Assembly (NCBI GenBank): GCA_022577435.1
Contig: JAKOON010000033.1
Coordinates: 1,065,501-1,129,500 of the forward strand
Source of the DNA: Embiotoca jacksoni
Taxonomy: Eukaryota > Chordata > Actinopteri > Embiotocidae
DNA: 64,000 bases
Direction: 5' to 3'
Made by a program: the position numbers and the translations under genes. The notes under the pieces are model-generated. The model was not told where the DNA came from. It saw nothing but the letters and a program-made list of their open reading frames with translations, and ran no database searches. Position 1 is the stretch's first letter. Every line of letters begins with the position of its first letter. Positions 36,514-47,560 of this stretch are shown piece by piece.

Positions 36514-37526
36514 TGAGGCCAGAGTCGGTCCACCGTGGACAGCCACGCCGAACGTCACGAATTTCTCATTTGAGGCTTTGTAAAGGATTCACCTGCAACA
36601 ACAGATAAACTGCGTTCGTTAGAATAGCAGTCATCATTATATGTCTCTGGTGTTATGGCAGCAAAGCAGCAAACAGTCATTACAGAAAATGAGCTTGGTA
36701 ACTCTGAGGAGAGATGTTAGAGGAGGCTTCATCACAAAGCGGATTGGGAGTTTTAAAGATGGCAAAAACCCATGAAGGAAAAACCCACAACACACACTTG
36801 TTTGAAGATGGATAATACCCAGTCAATTCTCCATTTGCTTTATGTCCTTCTCCTCTAGTTTGAGATAAACACAAGGGGATTTTCCCCTAAGAGCCATTTC
36901 TTCTGGCGCTTGACGGCAAACTGACTTGAGTGTGCGTATCGTAGACGCTGTTAGACGGAACAAAAGACGCTTCTGAAGTCTGAGTGTCATTAATGTGGAG
37001 AAATTCTCGCTCGACAAATACTTGCGGCCCTTGACAGTGTTTCATAAAATACAAACTTCAAGGGGAGACCTTGAGGGTTTTAAAAGAAATCAAATCTTGC
37101 AGTCAAGTTCACCTGAAAATCATAAAATATGTTTTTACGACTTCACTGGGAATAAAGTTTTTGAATCAAGTGAGCTTTGTAGATCCCGTGTGGAACCAGA
37201 AATAGACTGCAATTGATGTAGGCCCACGTTCAAGGGGAAAAGAATGACAATGCAAAGTGGGGGGGAAAAAAATCAATTAGAGTTGAGTCAGTTGATCTAA
37301 TTTGAAAGTTTTAGGAAGTAATGGTATGAAACACTCTGATGATTTGAAGTGCCTATGACTAAATGTCAAAAAGAAGACATATTTGTGGTGCATGAAGCTT
37401 TTTTCTTTTATCGCTGCTCTGCTGCCGTACCAGTGGAAATACCGTTAGTCTGCTTCTCGCTTTCGCTTTTCTTTTTTTTTTCTTTTTTTTCCATGGAAAG
37501 CTGGATTTGGGAAAACCCTTGCCTCT

Positions 37527-37553
37527 CTCCTCCTCCTCCTCCTCCTCCTCCTC
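37527..37553. repeat. (TCC)n microsatellite
   Basis: Nine TCC units about 0.9 kb upstream of the magi2 start; a polypyrimidine run that could be promoter-proximal. Confidence 0.94.
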
Positions 37554-38179
37554 CAGCCTTCACATCCGGGTCAGTTGGGTTGGTTGGAGCTGGATGCTGC
37601 CTTCACTTGCCCCTCGTACACTTGTATACTTTGAAGTTTGGAAGTTGTAAACATATATTCTTGATGGAAATACTCAAATTTGAGCGCTTAAGACTGTGCT
37701 AATTTAGAAATCAACTTTAAAAAAACAACATTACGTAGTGCAGTTATAAAAGCTTATAAACTAATTGACTGATTAATTAGCTGATGCGTTTATATGCTAT
37801 AGCATAGAGTTGATAGATGACATAAAGTTAGCTAGTTCTTTAGTAAGCAATAAAAAAAAGTTGTTGCCAAGCAAGCTCAGCTATATTCCCCTCCAGGAGC
37901 AGGTCCATTACAATGATTATATTAATTTTTATGTTGGAAATTGGAACGATTGCAAATTGCCCTGGCCAGACGACCAGTGATAGATCAAAGTATCGCATAA
38001 ATTGTCCTTAATTCTGTTTTACAGCTTTAGTTTCTGCCTCGTTTGTATTGTCTTTTAAATGTAACTGCATCTGTGAAGAAGTTTAATTTGCCTTGTCTCT
38101 AAATGTTGCTGTATAAAAAAAACAAAAACAAAAACAAACAAAAAAAAAAAACTTGTCTTGCCTTTACTTCCTCGCTGGC

Positions 38180-38433
38180 TCTCTTGAGCCTGTCAGTTCC
38201 GATCTTTGAGACCGTCCATGAAGGCATCACAAGTTGGGCAGCTCTCAGTTATTCCAAAGGCAGACTGATGATCCAGCTGCTGTGCGCGTGAGAGTGTTCG
38301 CTGACATGGACACAAGTGGCGTTTATCGCTGAAACGGGACACATTGCGGAGTTACGGGAACACCGGGGGGACTTCAAAGAGCGACAAAACTTCTTCCACG
38401 GCCGCACTCATGTGATTTCCCCTTGTTTGAGCC
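38180..38433 (+). promoter_or_regulatory. magi2: presumed magi2 5' leader with four short upstream ORFs
   Basis: The sequence directly upstream of the magi2 start codon is inferred to be 5' untranslated region; the transcription start is not identifiable and no TATA box is clear. Four upstream ATGs open tiny frames: 38218-38268 (16 codons and TGA), 38268-38291 (7 codons and TGA, its ATG overlapping the previous TGA by one base), 38306-38332 (8 codons and TGA), and 38410-38415, where ATG is followed at once by TGA. The last leaves an 18-base gap before the main ATG. If transcribed, these would be expected to reduce initiation at the main start codon. Confidence 0.5.
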
Positions 38434-38734
38434 ATGTCCAAGAGCCTGAAGAAGAGGAAGAACCACTGGACTAACAAAGTCCACGAGAGTGTCCTTTGCA
38501 GGAATGAGGAGGGGGAGCTGGGGCTGGAGCTGAAGGGCGGCGCAGAGAATGGACAGTTCCCGGTTATCGGCGAGCTTCTCCCGGGCGTAGCGGAGTGCCA
38601 CAGCGGCAAACTCTTCCAGGATGAACTCCTGCTGGAAGTCAATGATACCCCTGTGGCTGGACTCACCACCAGGGACGTCCATGCTGTGGTCAAACACAGC
38701 AAAGACCCCGTCCGACTCAAGTGTGTCAAACAAG
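38434..38734 (+). CDS. magi2: magi2 coding exon 1 (MAGI-2 N-terminus and PDZ0 domain), partial gene
   Basis: This exon encodes the first 100 residues and the first base of codon 101 of MAGI-2, a membrane-associated guanylate-kinase scaffold at synapses and cell junctions that organises receptors and signalling proteins through PDZ and WW domains. The start MSKSLKK, the HWTNKVHES segment, the GGAENGQFP motif (residues 35-43), LLLEVNDTPVAGL (65-77) and the closing RLKCVKQG match vertebrate MAGI-2 far better than what I recall of MAGI-1 or MAGI-3. The PDZ fold covers about residues 17-101, with the carboxylate-loop equivalent ELGL at 28-31. The start is secure: an in-frame TGA lies at 38428-38430, two codons upstream, and G occupies -3. 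The exon ends at caag|gtgagg, so the intron is phase 1. The GK, WW and other PDZ domains lie beyond the window. Which teleost duplicate (magi2a or magi2b) this is cannot be decided here. Very sure of family, fairly sure of paralogue. Confidence 0.95.
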
Positions 38735-38740
38735 GTGAGG
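38735..38740 (+). other. magi2: splice donor of magi2 intron 1
   Basis: The sequence caag|gtgagg fits the vertebrate 5' splice-site consensus and falls exactly where MAGI-2 protein similarity stops (KCVKQ then the first base of Gly). The frame stays open past the donor but becomes low-complexity, translated from a poly-T and (TTG)n stretch, as expected for intron. Confidence 0.9.
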
Positions 38741-39301
38741 TTTTTTTGTTGTTGTTGTTTATTGTGCTTTCACGCCAACTTTCCCGGATTTCGTGGTTGT
38801 TGTTTCTTTTCCGGAAATGTTTGCAAACCGTTAGTTTTTTTGTTGTTGTTGTGCGCTTTTGTGTTTTGACAGCACTGCTATTGTGTCCTAAAACTGATAC
38901 TCTCCGCTGTGCTCGGTGCGTGAAGCAAACAGAGGAAAGAAATCGAACTTTTTGTAATGGTTTTTTTTTTTCTTCGTCTTTTTTTTTCTTCTTGTTGCAT
39001 GCACATAAATGATTCTCCTTGACACAGAGGGGTTTGAGACGGGTTTTGGTGGTGCTGTTTGGGTTTCTGCTGCTGTTTGGCTTTTAAGGGGGTGTGTTAC
39101 ATTTGTGGCAGTCAGAAAATACACATTCCAGCAGGCCATTACTCATAATTCAAGTATTTTTCATTTAGCAGTGTTGCTTGAACTCGTAACCACAGACGTA
39201 CTGTAGAAAGCATTAGAGAGGCTGTGGGCAATGTAATGTTTTCTAAATGGCATACATCATCTGCATGTCAATCCAATATCCTTTGTGTAATACCACAGAT
39301 A

Positions 39302-39378
39302 TAAACATTGGATTAGATTAGATATTGGATTAGATGAGATTGCCTTTACGGTTTACTCTTCTCAAATTCCCACACAGA
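39302..39378 (-). mobile_element. possible retroposon tail remnant
   Basis: On the minus strand the text gtgggaatttgagaag, then gtaaaggcaatctcatctaa followed by tccaatatctaatctaat, resembles a fish retroposon end of the form 'gggaattt...aaaggc(atctc)n'. Short and diverged. Confidence 0.35.
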
Positions 39379-39479
39379 CAAATGTCAGCACCGCATTACA
39401 ATCAAACATGTATAAGATTAAGTTACACTGACACGCATTTTAAATTCATGCATTTTTAAGGTTGATAAAGCTGAAGAAT

Positions 39480-39990
39480 CTAATCAATCAAGTAGTCCAT
39501 TGAAAGAGAATTAATCTGCCGATTTGGTTTGTTGATTAATCCCTACTGTTATTTTTTGTTCAAACAAAAATGATCAAAGTTCTGTAGTGTTTGTTTCTTA
39601 ATTGTAAATGGCTAATTTAAAAATGCAATGATTATTCGATGAATTGATTACCTGATTGACAGAAATTTAATTACCAACTATTTTGACGGTCCAATAATCA
39701 TTTTCAAATATTATTCTGATGAACAAATGCCCCCCCCAAAAAAATCTTGATTCCACCTAAAGTGTGAATATGTTCTGGTTTCTTTCGTCATCTGTGATAT
39801 TAAACTGAACATCTGTTGGTTGTGGACTGTTGGTTGGCATAAAACAAGACATATCAAGCTGCTTCTTTTGGCTTCGGGAAACGCTGGTCAATGTTTTCCA
39901 CTCTTTTCTGAAACTGAAAAATCCAAACGGCTAATCAGTTAATGGAGAAAATAATCAACAGATTAATCAGTCGTGAAAATAATCATTATT
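39480..39990 (+). mobile_element. teleost dispersed repeat with 'gattaatcg' borders
   Basis: Ordered landmarks are attgattacctgattgacag, accaactattttga, tctggtttctttcgtcatct, gatattaaactgaacatctg, aaaacaagacat, cttcgggaaacgctggtcaa, gctaatcagttaatggagaa and aataatcaacagattaatca. These follow the order of a very common fish element whose ends read 'attaatcgattaatcg' and whose core reads 'tttgggaaacactgatcaacattttt'. It is non-coding and diverged. I think it derives from a DNA transposon, but that class is an inference. Confidence 0.75.
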
Positions 39991-40469
39991 TACACTGCTG
40001 GTGTGGTTTTCTTTGTCTTCTGAGATATACACTGAATGTTTTTAGACTAGGCCGAAGCAAGAAGTCTGATTCTGTCACTTTTGGTTCATTTATAGTAATT
40101 GAGAAAGTCATAATCAATCTAAAAAGCTGTTAATTGCGTGCTTTAAAGTCTGATACTGGGATTTAGTTGTCCATCTGACCAAGTGTAACCTCTGGGGTAC
40201 TTTTGAGTTTACCTACTTTCTTTCTTAAATTGCACTACATTTTCAGTTTAACCTTTCATTCACAAATATATATTTTTTTGCAGAGCAGTTGTTTAAGAAT
40301 GTAATATTTATTCTCCAATTTGTGCTTCATTGAGTGGACTAAATTGGATTCGGAAGGGATATTGTATAAATATTAGAGCAAATCGCCAAGTCCCTATTTC
40401 AACATTTGTAGCGGTGTCACGGAAAATGAAATATACCATAAAGTATGAAAAGGTCACTGTTGGCTCAAC

Positions 40470-40775
40470 AGACACAGCAGACGTCCCCTCGGGAACAGGC
40501 CAGAGAGCGGTTTGGAGTTGGACAGAGCGGTGGATTGCTTGAAGCGAGGGCTGCGGTTGCGCTGGAGGCGCACGAGGCCGGGGCCGTAGTTGATTGGAGA
40601 AATGTTTGCGTCGCGTGTAGCGCGAGAAGCACGCGCGTTGTCGAGGTCGTGTAAATTCGCCGAACTCGCGCCGACTTCTGGACTCCATCCGCGTCAGCTC
40701 CGCCGTCCTCCGGATGTAAAGCTCTCCTGTCACGGACACACTCCTCTGGCCGCCTGCGTCTTTGATCCCCGCGGC
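40470..40775. promoter_or_regulatory. CpG-rich patch in magi2 intron 1
   Basis: About 300 bp, starting 1.7 kb after exon 1, has dense CG dinucleotides (gtcgcgtgtagcgcgagaag, cacgcgcgttgtcgaggtcg) within AT-rich surroundings. It could be a small CpG island marking an alternative promoter or an intronic enhancer; a GC-rich repeat is the main alternative. No exon is evident. Confidence 0.35.
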
Positions 40776-40901
40776 TAATGACGCTCGGTGTCTTGCGTCC
40801 TGAGCTGAGACCTGGATCTGTGGGATCTCATTTTGGGGTGAAAAATCAGCAAAACCCTGTAAGAGGCTTTGGGATCAAAGTCTTAGCTTATATATTTGTG
40901 C

Positions 40902-40905
<4 letters not shown>

Positions 40906-40953
<48 letters not shown>
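40906..40953. repeat. (GT)n microsatellite
   Basis: About 23 GT units preceded by GCGTGCGT. Confidence 0.96.
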
Positions 40954-40954
<1 letters not shown>

Positions 40955-42719
40955 CAGCGTCACACAACAGGGATTTATTCAAAGGGCAGCCAAGCCTATA
41001 TCAAACTAATGTGTTACTTCTTTTTCATGAAATATTTATATCCTCAAGCGATTGCCGAAGTGATTGATATTGTCCCATAGCTCTGCTCGCGTTTGCTCGA
41101 TCGGTTGTTTACAGTGTCAAGTTGTTTTTTAAGATGATTGATGTGTACATTAAGTAAATATTATGGTGGAAAAACCCACTTTGGTGCAGCTGCGTGTTCA
41201 ATAAGAGATATTTTTCACTTCCAAGCAGACGGCGCATTAACGCCTTTTAATCTGTCTCGGAAGATTCTGTATTGAGGCCTCGAAGAGCCAAGTTCAGTCC
41301 ACTTGTTTTATACGGAGACATTTTTTTTATTTTTTTATTTATGGTTATTAGTTTGTTTATAGCTTACTTTTATTCATCTCGGAGACAGTTTTCCTCCAGG
41401 TGTTAAGAGTCACTGAATGCTTTCCAGTCAATGCCGAGCCTCAGGAAAATAGTTGTATTCATAAGCATATGTTTCAAGCATGAAACGCGTGCAGTAATAA
41501 TGACAGGGTTGTGGTATTCTTTTAAAATTGCGAGCAGTGTTTACACCCACGTCGGCGGTGTGCTTGAGGACAGGCGAAGGGTTTCGTCAAACTCGGCTTA
41601 TAAACAAAACCTTCGCTCGCACAGAACGGCACATTCGGTATTTGAGGTACGTCGAAGAACAATGTGTCTACGTGTTCACGACTCCCATTTGAGGACGTTG
41701 CGTTCGTTGTAAAACATTCAGAAATTGTAGCCGTCCTTCAGCGTAACCTCTATTTTATCTTCTAAAAAGCTGGACAACTTCAAATTGACAAACTGTCAGC
41801 CATTAAACTTTAAACCCCCTCACTTATTGCTTCACAATGGGGACCATCTTACCTCTCAATAAAAGTCATAAATTGTGCTTTGTTTTGCCTCCTTTTTACC
41901 CTCTAGCCAAGGAACGGGGTCACTGACCAGCCTTACACGCATGGTCGATCTCCAAAGGATGTTCGTGGCCTTTCTGAATAATAGATCAAGTTCTCTTTTG
42001 GAGTGGTCCGCTGCCTCTCTTAATGCCACAACCCTAAAAGTGCTGTCCCTTTCTGCAGGGGTATCTCGTCCGGATTGCACAACTTTTACTATGTAATTTC
42101 CAAAAAAGAATCCAGATCCCGATTCTCACTTTCTCCGTTATGGTGAACATGAATCAAGTTTATGCATTCGAGCACTTCATTTCCGAACGTGATGTAATAC
42201 GGCTTTAATATTTCATGTCATCTGAAATTCCTTGGGCAGTGTCCCGTCTTACCCTCACACACATGCACACGCACAGTATCGGGTCTTTTATTAGTCTCTG
42301 AGGTGAGGATTAGATTAGTTTGCCATCAGCAATCAGGTCCGCCTTGTAGACTATAATTAGGATCTCCACAAAACACTAATGGATATATAAGAGAACATAG
42401 GGCACAATTACATTGGAGACGAGATGAGTTGTGCTCGGAGCGAGACGTTATGGATCATTTAAGGACGGCGCTGAGACGGTGTCCTGTGGCGGCTGCGCGT
42501 CGGCGTGGTTTTGATGCCGGTGAAAGATAACGACACGCATTTTGAGAACCGTCTGTCCCGGAAGACGTTCGTCGCGTTGCGCTCGGTTGTTCACAATGAA
42601 GTCAACAGAAATAGCTGTGTAACTTCCACATGGCTACTAAAGCTTGCACGGCAAGTAAATGTTGAATCAGAAATTACAGAAATAGTTGGAAACGGCCCGT
42701 CTGATCCGATGACGGAAAG

Positions 42720-42742
42720 TTTTTTTTTTTTTTTTTTTTTTT
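42720..42742. repeat. poly-T tract
   Basis: About 23 T directly left of the repeat copy at 42755. Confidence 0.93.
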
Positions 42743-42754
42743 CTCTCGAAGTTG

Positions 42755-43300
42755 GAACCATAAACTGGATATAAAAGTGGACGCAGCTTCCAGGTCTGGA
42801 AAATGAGGCTGGTGTAAAAGTACCATAAGCTGAAATACCACAGAGTACAACTGGAGGTCGGCTCCAAAAGGACTCCCCGTTCAATTTGTCGCATGAATTA
42901 CGCAGTCATTACTTTTTTTCCACGAGCTATTTCAGTGTTGTTAACTAAAGTCACTCCTTCGTATTAGTTTTCTGGCTGTCCATCTGAAAATAATCCCGTC
43001 ATTAATTCGAAAAATAGGCCTCATGAAGCAGGGCTGGAGGGACGTATGTTTGATTGACAGGCCTGTGGTACACTCAGGTTTCCGCTATAAGTGGGCAGGA
43101 CGCATTGTCGTCGGGTTTCCAGTCAGATCAAATCGGATCCCAGTTCGTCCAAATATGGTCACTTCCTGCTCCAAACCAGCAAGACGGTGCCGGCCAAAAT
43201 CGGAACTCGAGACTTCACAACGGCCGTTCACAAACCCCAACGGGCGACGTCACTGTTGGTTTGCCGCTTGGTTACGACAAGCACTTCTGAAGGGCTAAAT
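42755..43300 (+). mobile_element. interspersed repeat, copy 3 of the family and the most complete
   Basis: It begins with ccataaactggatataaaag and tggacgcagcttccaggtct, continues through aagtaccataagctgaaata, ggctccaaaaggactcccc, cactccttcgtattagtttt, gtccatctgaaaataatccc, caggtttccgctata and gtccaaatatggtcacttcc, and ends near gccgcttggttacgacaagc. The start resembles the terminal 'ccatagactgtatataaaag' of a widespread teleost non-autonomous element. Copies 1 and 2 correspond to its right half. No protein is encoded. Confidence 0.8.
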
Positions 43301-46300
43301 CGGCCTCCCGAAGGAATGAACTAAAACACCATTATAGTTCCCCAAACCGTCCGAGAAGACGCACCTTGAAACCTGAAAGACGAATGCACCCCTCTGGAAA
43401 CGGGTCAGTGACACTCTTCGGAGACTTGTCGCACCACGAGCAACAGCAATCAGATTTTCGCGAAGCGCCTGTTGGAAGTGTTGCTTGTCGCTCGCACAGC
43501 CAGCACGCCGTTACAACCGATCCCCGATGGCACGAGCTCATTGTGTGCACGAGGTAAGCGCAAATGATAGCAGTGGTGCACACTGACTCTGCTACCTGTG
43601 GTGACGGGTAATTCACCGGTGCGACGCCTTTAATGTGAAACGGCAGCAGAAGGAGGTGATCGCTTTGAATTAGCAGAATTAACACAGCAGATGCAGCTCT
43701 CGCTGAGTGAAATAATTCAGGATCAACTTTGAATGACAAGTGAATTAAAACTGACAGGTTGGTCACTTCGGCACTGTAGGAACCTGTTTGATTGACAGTA
43801 TTATGTCTACGCTGTTAAAAAAACAAAAACACATCCAGCATCGGAGTCTCTTCCAGATGATTTATCTGCTGCTTTGTGATTTCTTTTTTTTTTTCTAATC
43901 CTCCAGGTATGCAATAAAGCATGCAGAATGGATTGTAAACAAGCACACTTGCGTCGCAGCTGCCTGCAAAAACAGTAAAAAAAAAAAAAAAAAAGACATC
44001 ACAAGCGTTACAAATCCATTCTCTCTTCATTCAGTCTCACCTCGGATAATCTGCATGAAGAATAAACTGTCACCTTGCCACAAATTCATAAACACTGCAG
44101 CTGAAGCGTCATGATAAATTAGCTCTACATCATAGTGACTGCTCCTCCCCCCCCCCCCCCCCCCCCCCCTCCGTCTACTTCGCTCACACGCACACACACT
44201 CCAATGCCCCAATTCGGTTTCCCATTTCAGCTCCAGTCAAGGATTAATGCAGCCGGCTATGGAGGCTGTCACTGCATCTTTTACTGCCACTACAGCAAGA
44301 AGCTCTTACTGTGGCCGCACTCCAGCGCGGCTGAGGAGCCGTATGCTGATTGAGCTTCTCTGAGTGGTGTTGGGCGCAGGTAAGAGCAGACGGTTTCCAG
44401 GTCAGCCGAAGGCAATCAGCGTGCTCGCCGGGTGCCCACTTAGTGGTCGCCGGTGTCGGAGAAAGTCATTACAGCAGCCGGAGCACGGCGGAGCCTCGGC
44501 GAGCCTGAAAATGGCAGACAGGCACGGCGGTCGCTTTCCAGTTTTCAAAGGTTGTTTCCGGCTAACTGCGCGGGACTCGAGGGACGCCGGCGTCGGTTGG
44601 CGTGTCAGCCTCGGCACTTCGGTTCTCACGGAAATATCTGCGCCAGGACGAATTGCCATGAAATTGGATTAGACATTAATTGTTCCCGGAGAATGCACCG
44701 TAATGGCTACGATGATCCCCCCGACTGACTTTGCAAATAAAACCATTTTTTGGGTTCAAGGTTGATTTCGGTGAAAAAAATGTCCGTATACAAAGCAGTT
44801 TCGGCTTTAGGTCCATTATGAAGCTGTTCCACATCTTTCCGCCACATCTTACTTCAACAAAAAGATTTGTACAGTTTTCAAGTTTCATTAAAGATTTACA
44901 AATATGCTTTTTTGTAGACACCTGAAGAAATTCGTGTTGGCTGACAAAGTTAAAAATCAAAGTTTGTTCTTGACCTCGGAGACGCCTGAAAACTTCTGTA
45001 TAAACATAACGGAATCGCTGCAATGTTTACACCGGAGATTAAACAAGGCAGCATGTGCAGATTAACCATTGTTTGCTTTTTAAGATTCCTTTGCTTTGTT
45101 TAGCTCCCTTAAGAAAAGTATGAAAATAATATATTTGAATTGAAGGTTTAGAGGGCTCGAGTTATACGTCAGCATCTGAAGAAATATGTCAGTCATTTCC
45201 TGAATAATTTCTAAATAACATTAATAATTTTGTAGTTGTGTTAAAAAAAAAATCAAGTTCACCATTTCAGAGCTGTTCAGTGTCTGAACCGAGCTACTCT
45301 ACCAGAACTACGCTGGTAGAGTAGCAAAGCCATTTATAGACAGGCTTTAATATATTCAGATGTGCAGCGGTGTTATAGAATTAAATTCAAAATGGAAAGT
45401 GCAGAAAAGGCTTTGAGTGAGAAAGAGAAGGGGAATAATGATGCAACAGATGTCTTACGATGGTTTCGTCCCTGAACTGAGACAGTGGGACAAGTTAAGC
45501 TTTGCGCGAAGATTTTGCATGCGGCAAAAAAAAAAAAAAAAAAACCTGAGAGTTTCCTCCACAGTGGAATCAGACCTCCCCTTCAGTGTGCTGACGTTCC
45601 CACCGAAACTGGTCTCTCTCCGGTGTTTGCCTGAGCATTTGGTTGAAACATTGCAAACACAAGTCTTGACACTAGGATGGGGGTAGCAGTGTGTTAGCAG
45701 AGCAGCAGCAGCTCCAGTCTGTGTCTGCTCAGGATGCGTTCAGGCACGGTGGTGTTTTGGCAGCGCTACCAGCCCCACCGTACACAGTCACTGTACTTGC
45801 GTGCGGTAATGGGAGGGGGGGGTGGGTGGTGGTGGAGTTGAAGTTTAAAAATATTCTCCAGGTCACATTTACATGCAGATACTGCAGCTAAAATGTGAGC
45901 CTTAATCTGGGTGGATTAAAATTGGAGCATATCTCTCTCGTCAGACACTTGAGTCGAACATCTGAAAATCAGGACTGAAATGATTTCTGCTTGAAGGACT
46001 TTATAGATTTCACTCCCCAACTTTTCCCATATTGCTCTGATCTTTGTATTCTGCACGTCTCCCAGGTTTCTCTGGCTATGCACATCGCTATTTTTCTATG
46101 CAACCACACAAAAACGTCCATATCGGCCAACAGTGTTTAACCCCAGAATCTATATTGGTGGAAATATATATAAAGAATATTGATATTACACGTCCTTGTT
46201 TCAGCCACATGCTGTTTTACTCGCAGGTCTCCACCCCTGGCTAAATAAGGACTACAGTACATGACCCCAGTCCTTGAATACCGATGATTCGGTTTGAACA

Positions 46301-46880
46301 TTCAATACTAACGCTCCTACGCTGGCTGAGTCACCGTCTTCAGCTATGCATGAACTCCGTGCTGCATCGCTGGAAGCTGCGCGTAATGTAGAATAAAAGT
46401 ATTTGTATAACATGAGCGCGTGTCGGCAGACGCTGAAGGTTAAAAGGGGGCAGCTCGCCGTAAGGTAAAAGCTGTTTCGCTGGTTTTAAAATCTCGCGCA
46501 TGACAATCCACACAAAAGAAAGAAAAACACCACGCGGGCGATTCAGTGCATCTCAAGGGGGAGAAAAACCCCAGTATGTTACGACACTATCAAGTCAATG
46601 AGGCGTGTTTAAGTGACGGAATGACTGATGTGAGCGATGATGAGTCGGGACCGGCCACCGGTCTGTTGCGGGTTTGAAAGATGGGACGGGGCGATCCCCG
46701 CGAAGTTGTGTTGAGTCAGAGACGCACGCTGTTGTTGGGGAGCGAGATAATGATTCTCAGAGCAGTCAGACTCATCTGTCTTCTTGTCAGGGTCCCACTG
46801 AGAGTGTAAAGTTGCACCAGCGAGTGCAACATGGAGAGTGTGATACACAGACAGACCGATGCACGCATAAAGAGCTGCTA
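43301..46880. other. magi2 intron 1 segment without recognised elements
   Basis: Mostly unique sequence with a poly-C run (44147-44169), A runs at 43977-43994 and 45526-45544, and a moderately CpG-rich interval at 44400-44650. Nothing else is assignable. Confidence 0.6.
44147..44169. repeat. poly-C run
   Basis: About 23 C with one upstream T break. Confidence 0.94.
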
Positions 46881-46887
46881 TTTTGTG

Positions 46888-46903
46888 TTGCGTGCGTGCG
46901 TGC

Positions 46904-46956
<53 letters not shown>

Positions 46957-46967
46957 TCTCTCTCTCT
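46888..46967. repeat. (GCGT)n-(GT)n-(CT)n compound microsatellite
   Basis: Five GCGT units grade into about 23 GT units (46909-46955) and then about six CT units. Confidence 0.95.
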
Positions 46968-47103
46968 CCCTGGGGTCCGTGCACCACTTACCACATCCTG
47001 TCCAATCATGCTTGACAGAGGTTTGGTGGAGAGATTCTGATGTCGTTGCCTCTGTTACGCTGTCTGACTGCCAGGCTCACCTCTGGAGACAGGTAATGAT
47101 AAG

Positions 47104-47104
<1 letters not shown>

Positions 47105-47184
<80 letters not shown>

Positions 47185-47190
47185 GACAGA
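47105..47190. repeat. (CA)n-(GACA)n microsatellite
   Basis: About 38 CA units, the longest CA run in the window, followed by GACAGACAGA. It is flanked on both sides by GT arrays (46909-46955 and 47298-47358). Confidence 0.97.
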
Positions 47191-47292
47191 CTCACTCGCA
47201 CACATACAGTATAGCTGTCTTTCTCTGCTTGTCAACATCAACCATCTGTTATGGTAAGCTGAAGGACTGAGCAGTGGGGAGGCTGTAGGTCT

Positions 47293-47297
<5 letters not shown>

Positions 47298-47358
<61 letters not shown>
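47298..47358. repeat. (GT)n microsatellite
   Basis: About 30 GT units, reverse complementary to the CA array 107 bp to its left. Confidence 0.97.
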
Positions 47359-47361
<3 letters not shown>

Positions 47362-47439
47362 GTCCATGTTCGTTGCTGTGCCCTTTTTAAATGTGGTTAC
47401 CGAACTACGCCGGTCTTAGTTTGTGACTCTGTTGCATCA

Positions 47440-47560
47440 TATTAACATGAACTGGGGGGTCGGGCTTGATGTCATTGAAAAATCTTTGATACCAATACCT
47501 TGATACGAGTCCCTGAACAATACTTTTTTCCCAATCCAATGTTACTAGCTATATTTTAAG
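47440..47560. mobile_element. possible decayed element with 'gataccaataccttgatacg' text
   Basis: The text tttgataccaataccttgat, acgagtccctgaacaatact and ttttttccc resembles a fish dispersed repeat rich in 'gataccaat...atcgatac' words, often linked to hAT elements. Borders are not visible and divergence is high, so this is tentative. Confidence 0.3.

Larger units (their letters stand above)
35821..38179. other. proximal 5' flank of magi2, no gene seen
   Basis: AT-rich DNA with A runs at 35925-35938 and 36421-36441, a dispersed repeat fragment at 36445-36513, a CTCF-like near match at 36064-36077 and a (TCC)n run at 37527-37553. No clear core promoter motif was found. Confidence 0.65.
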
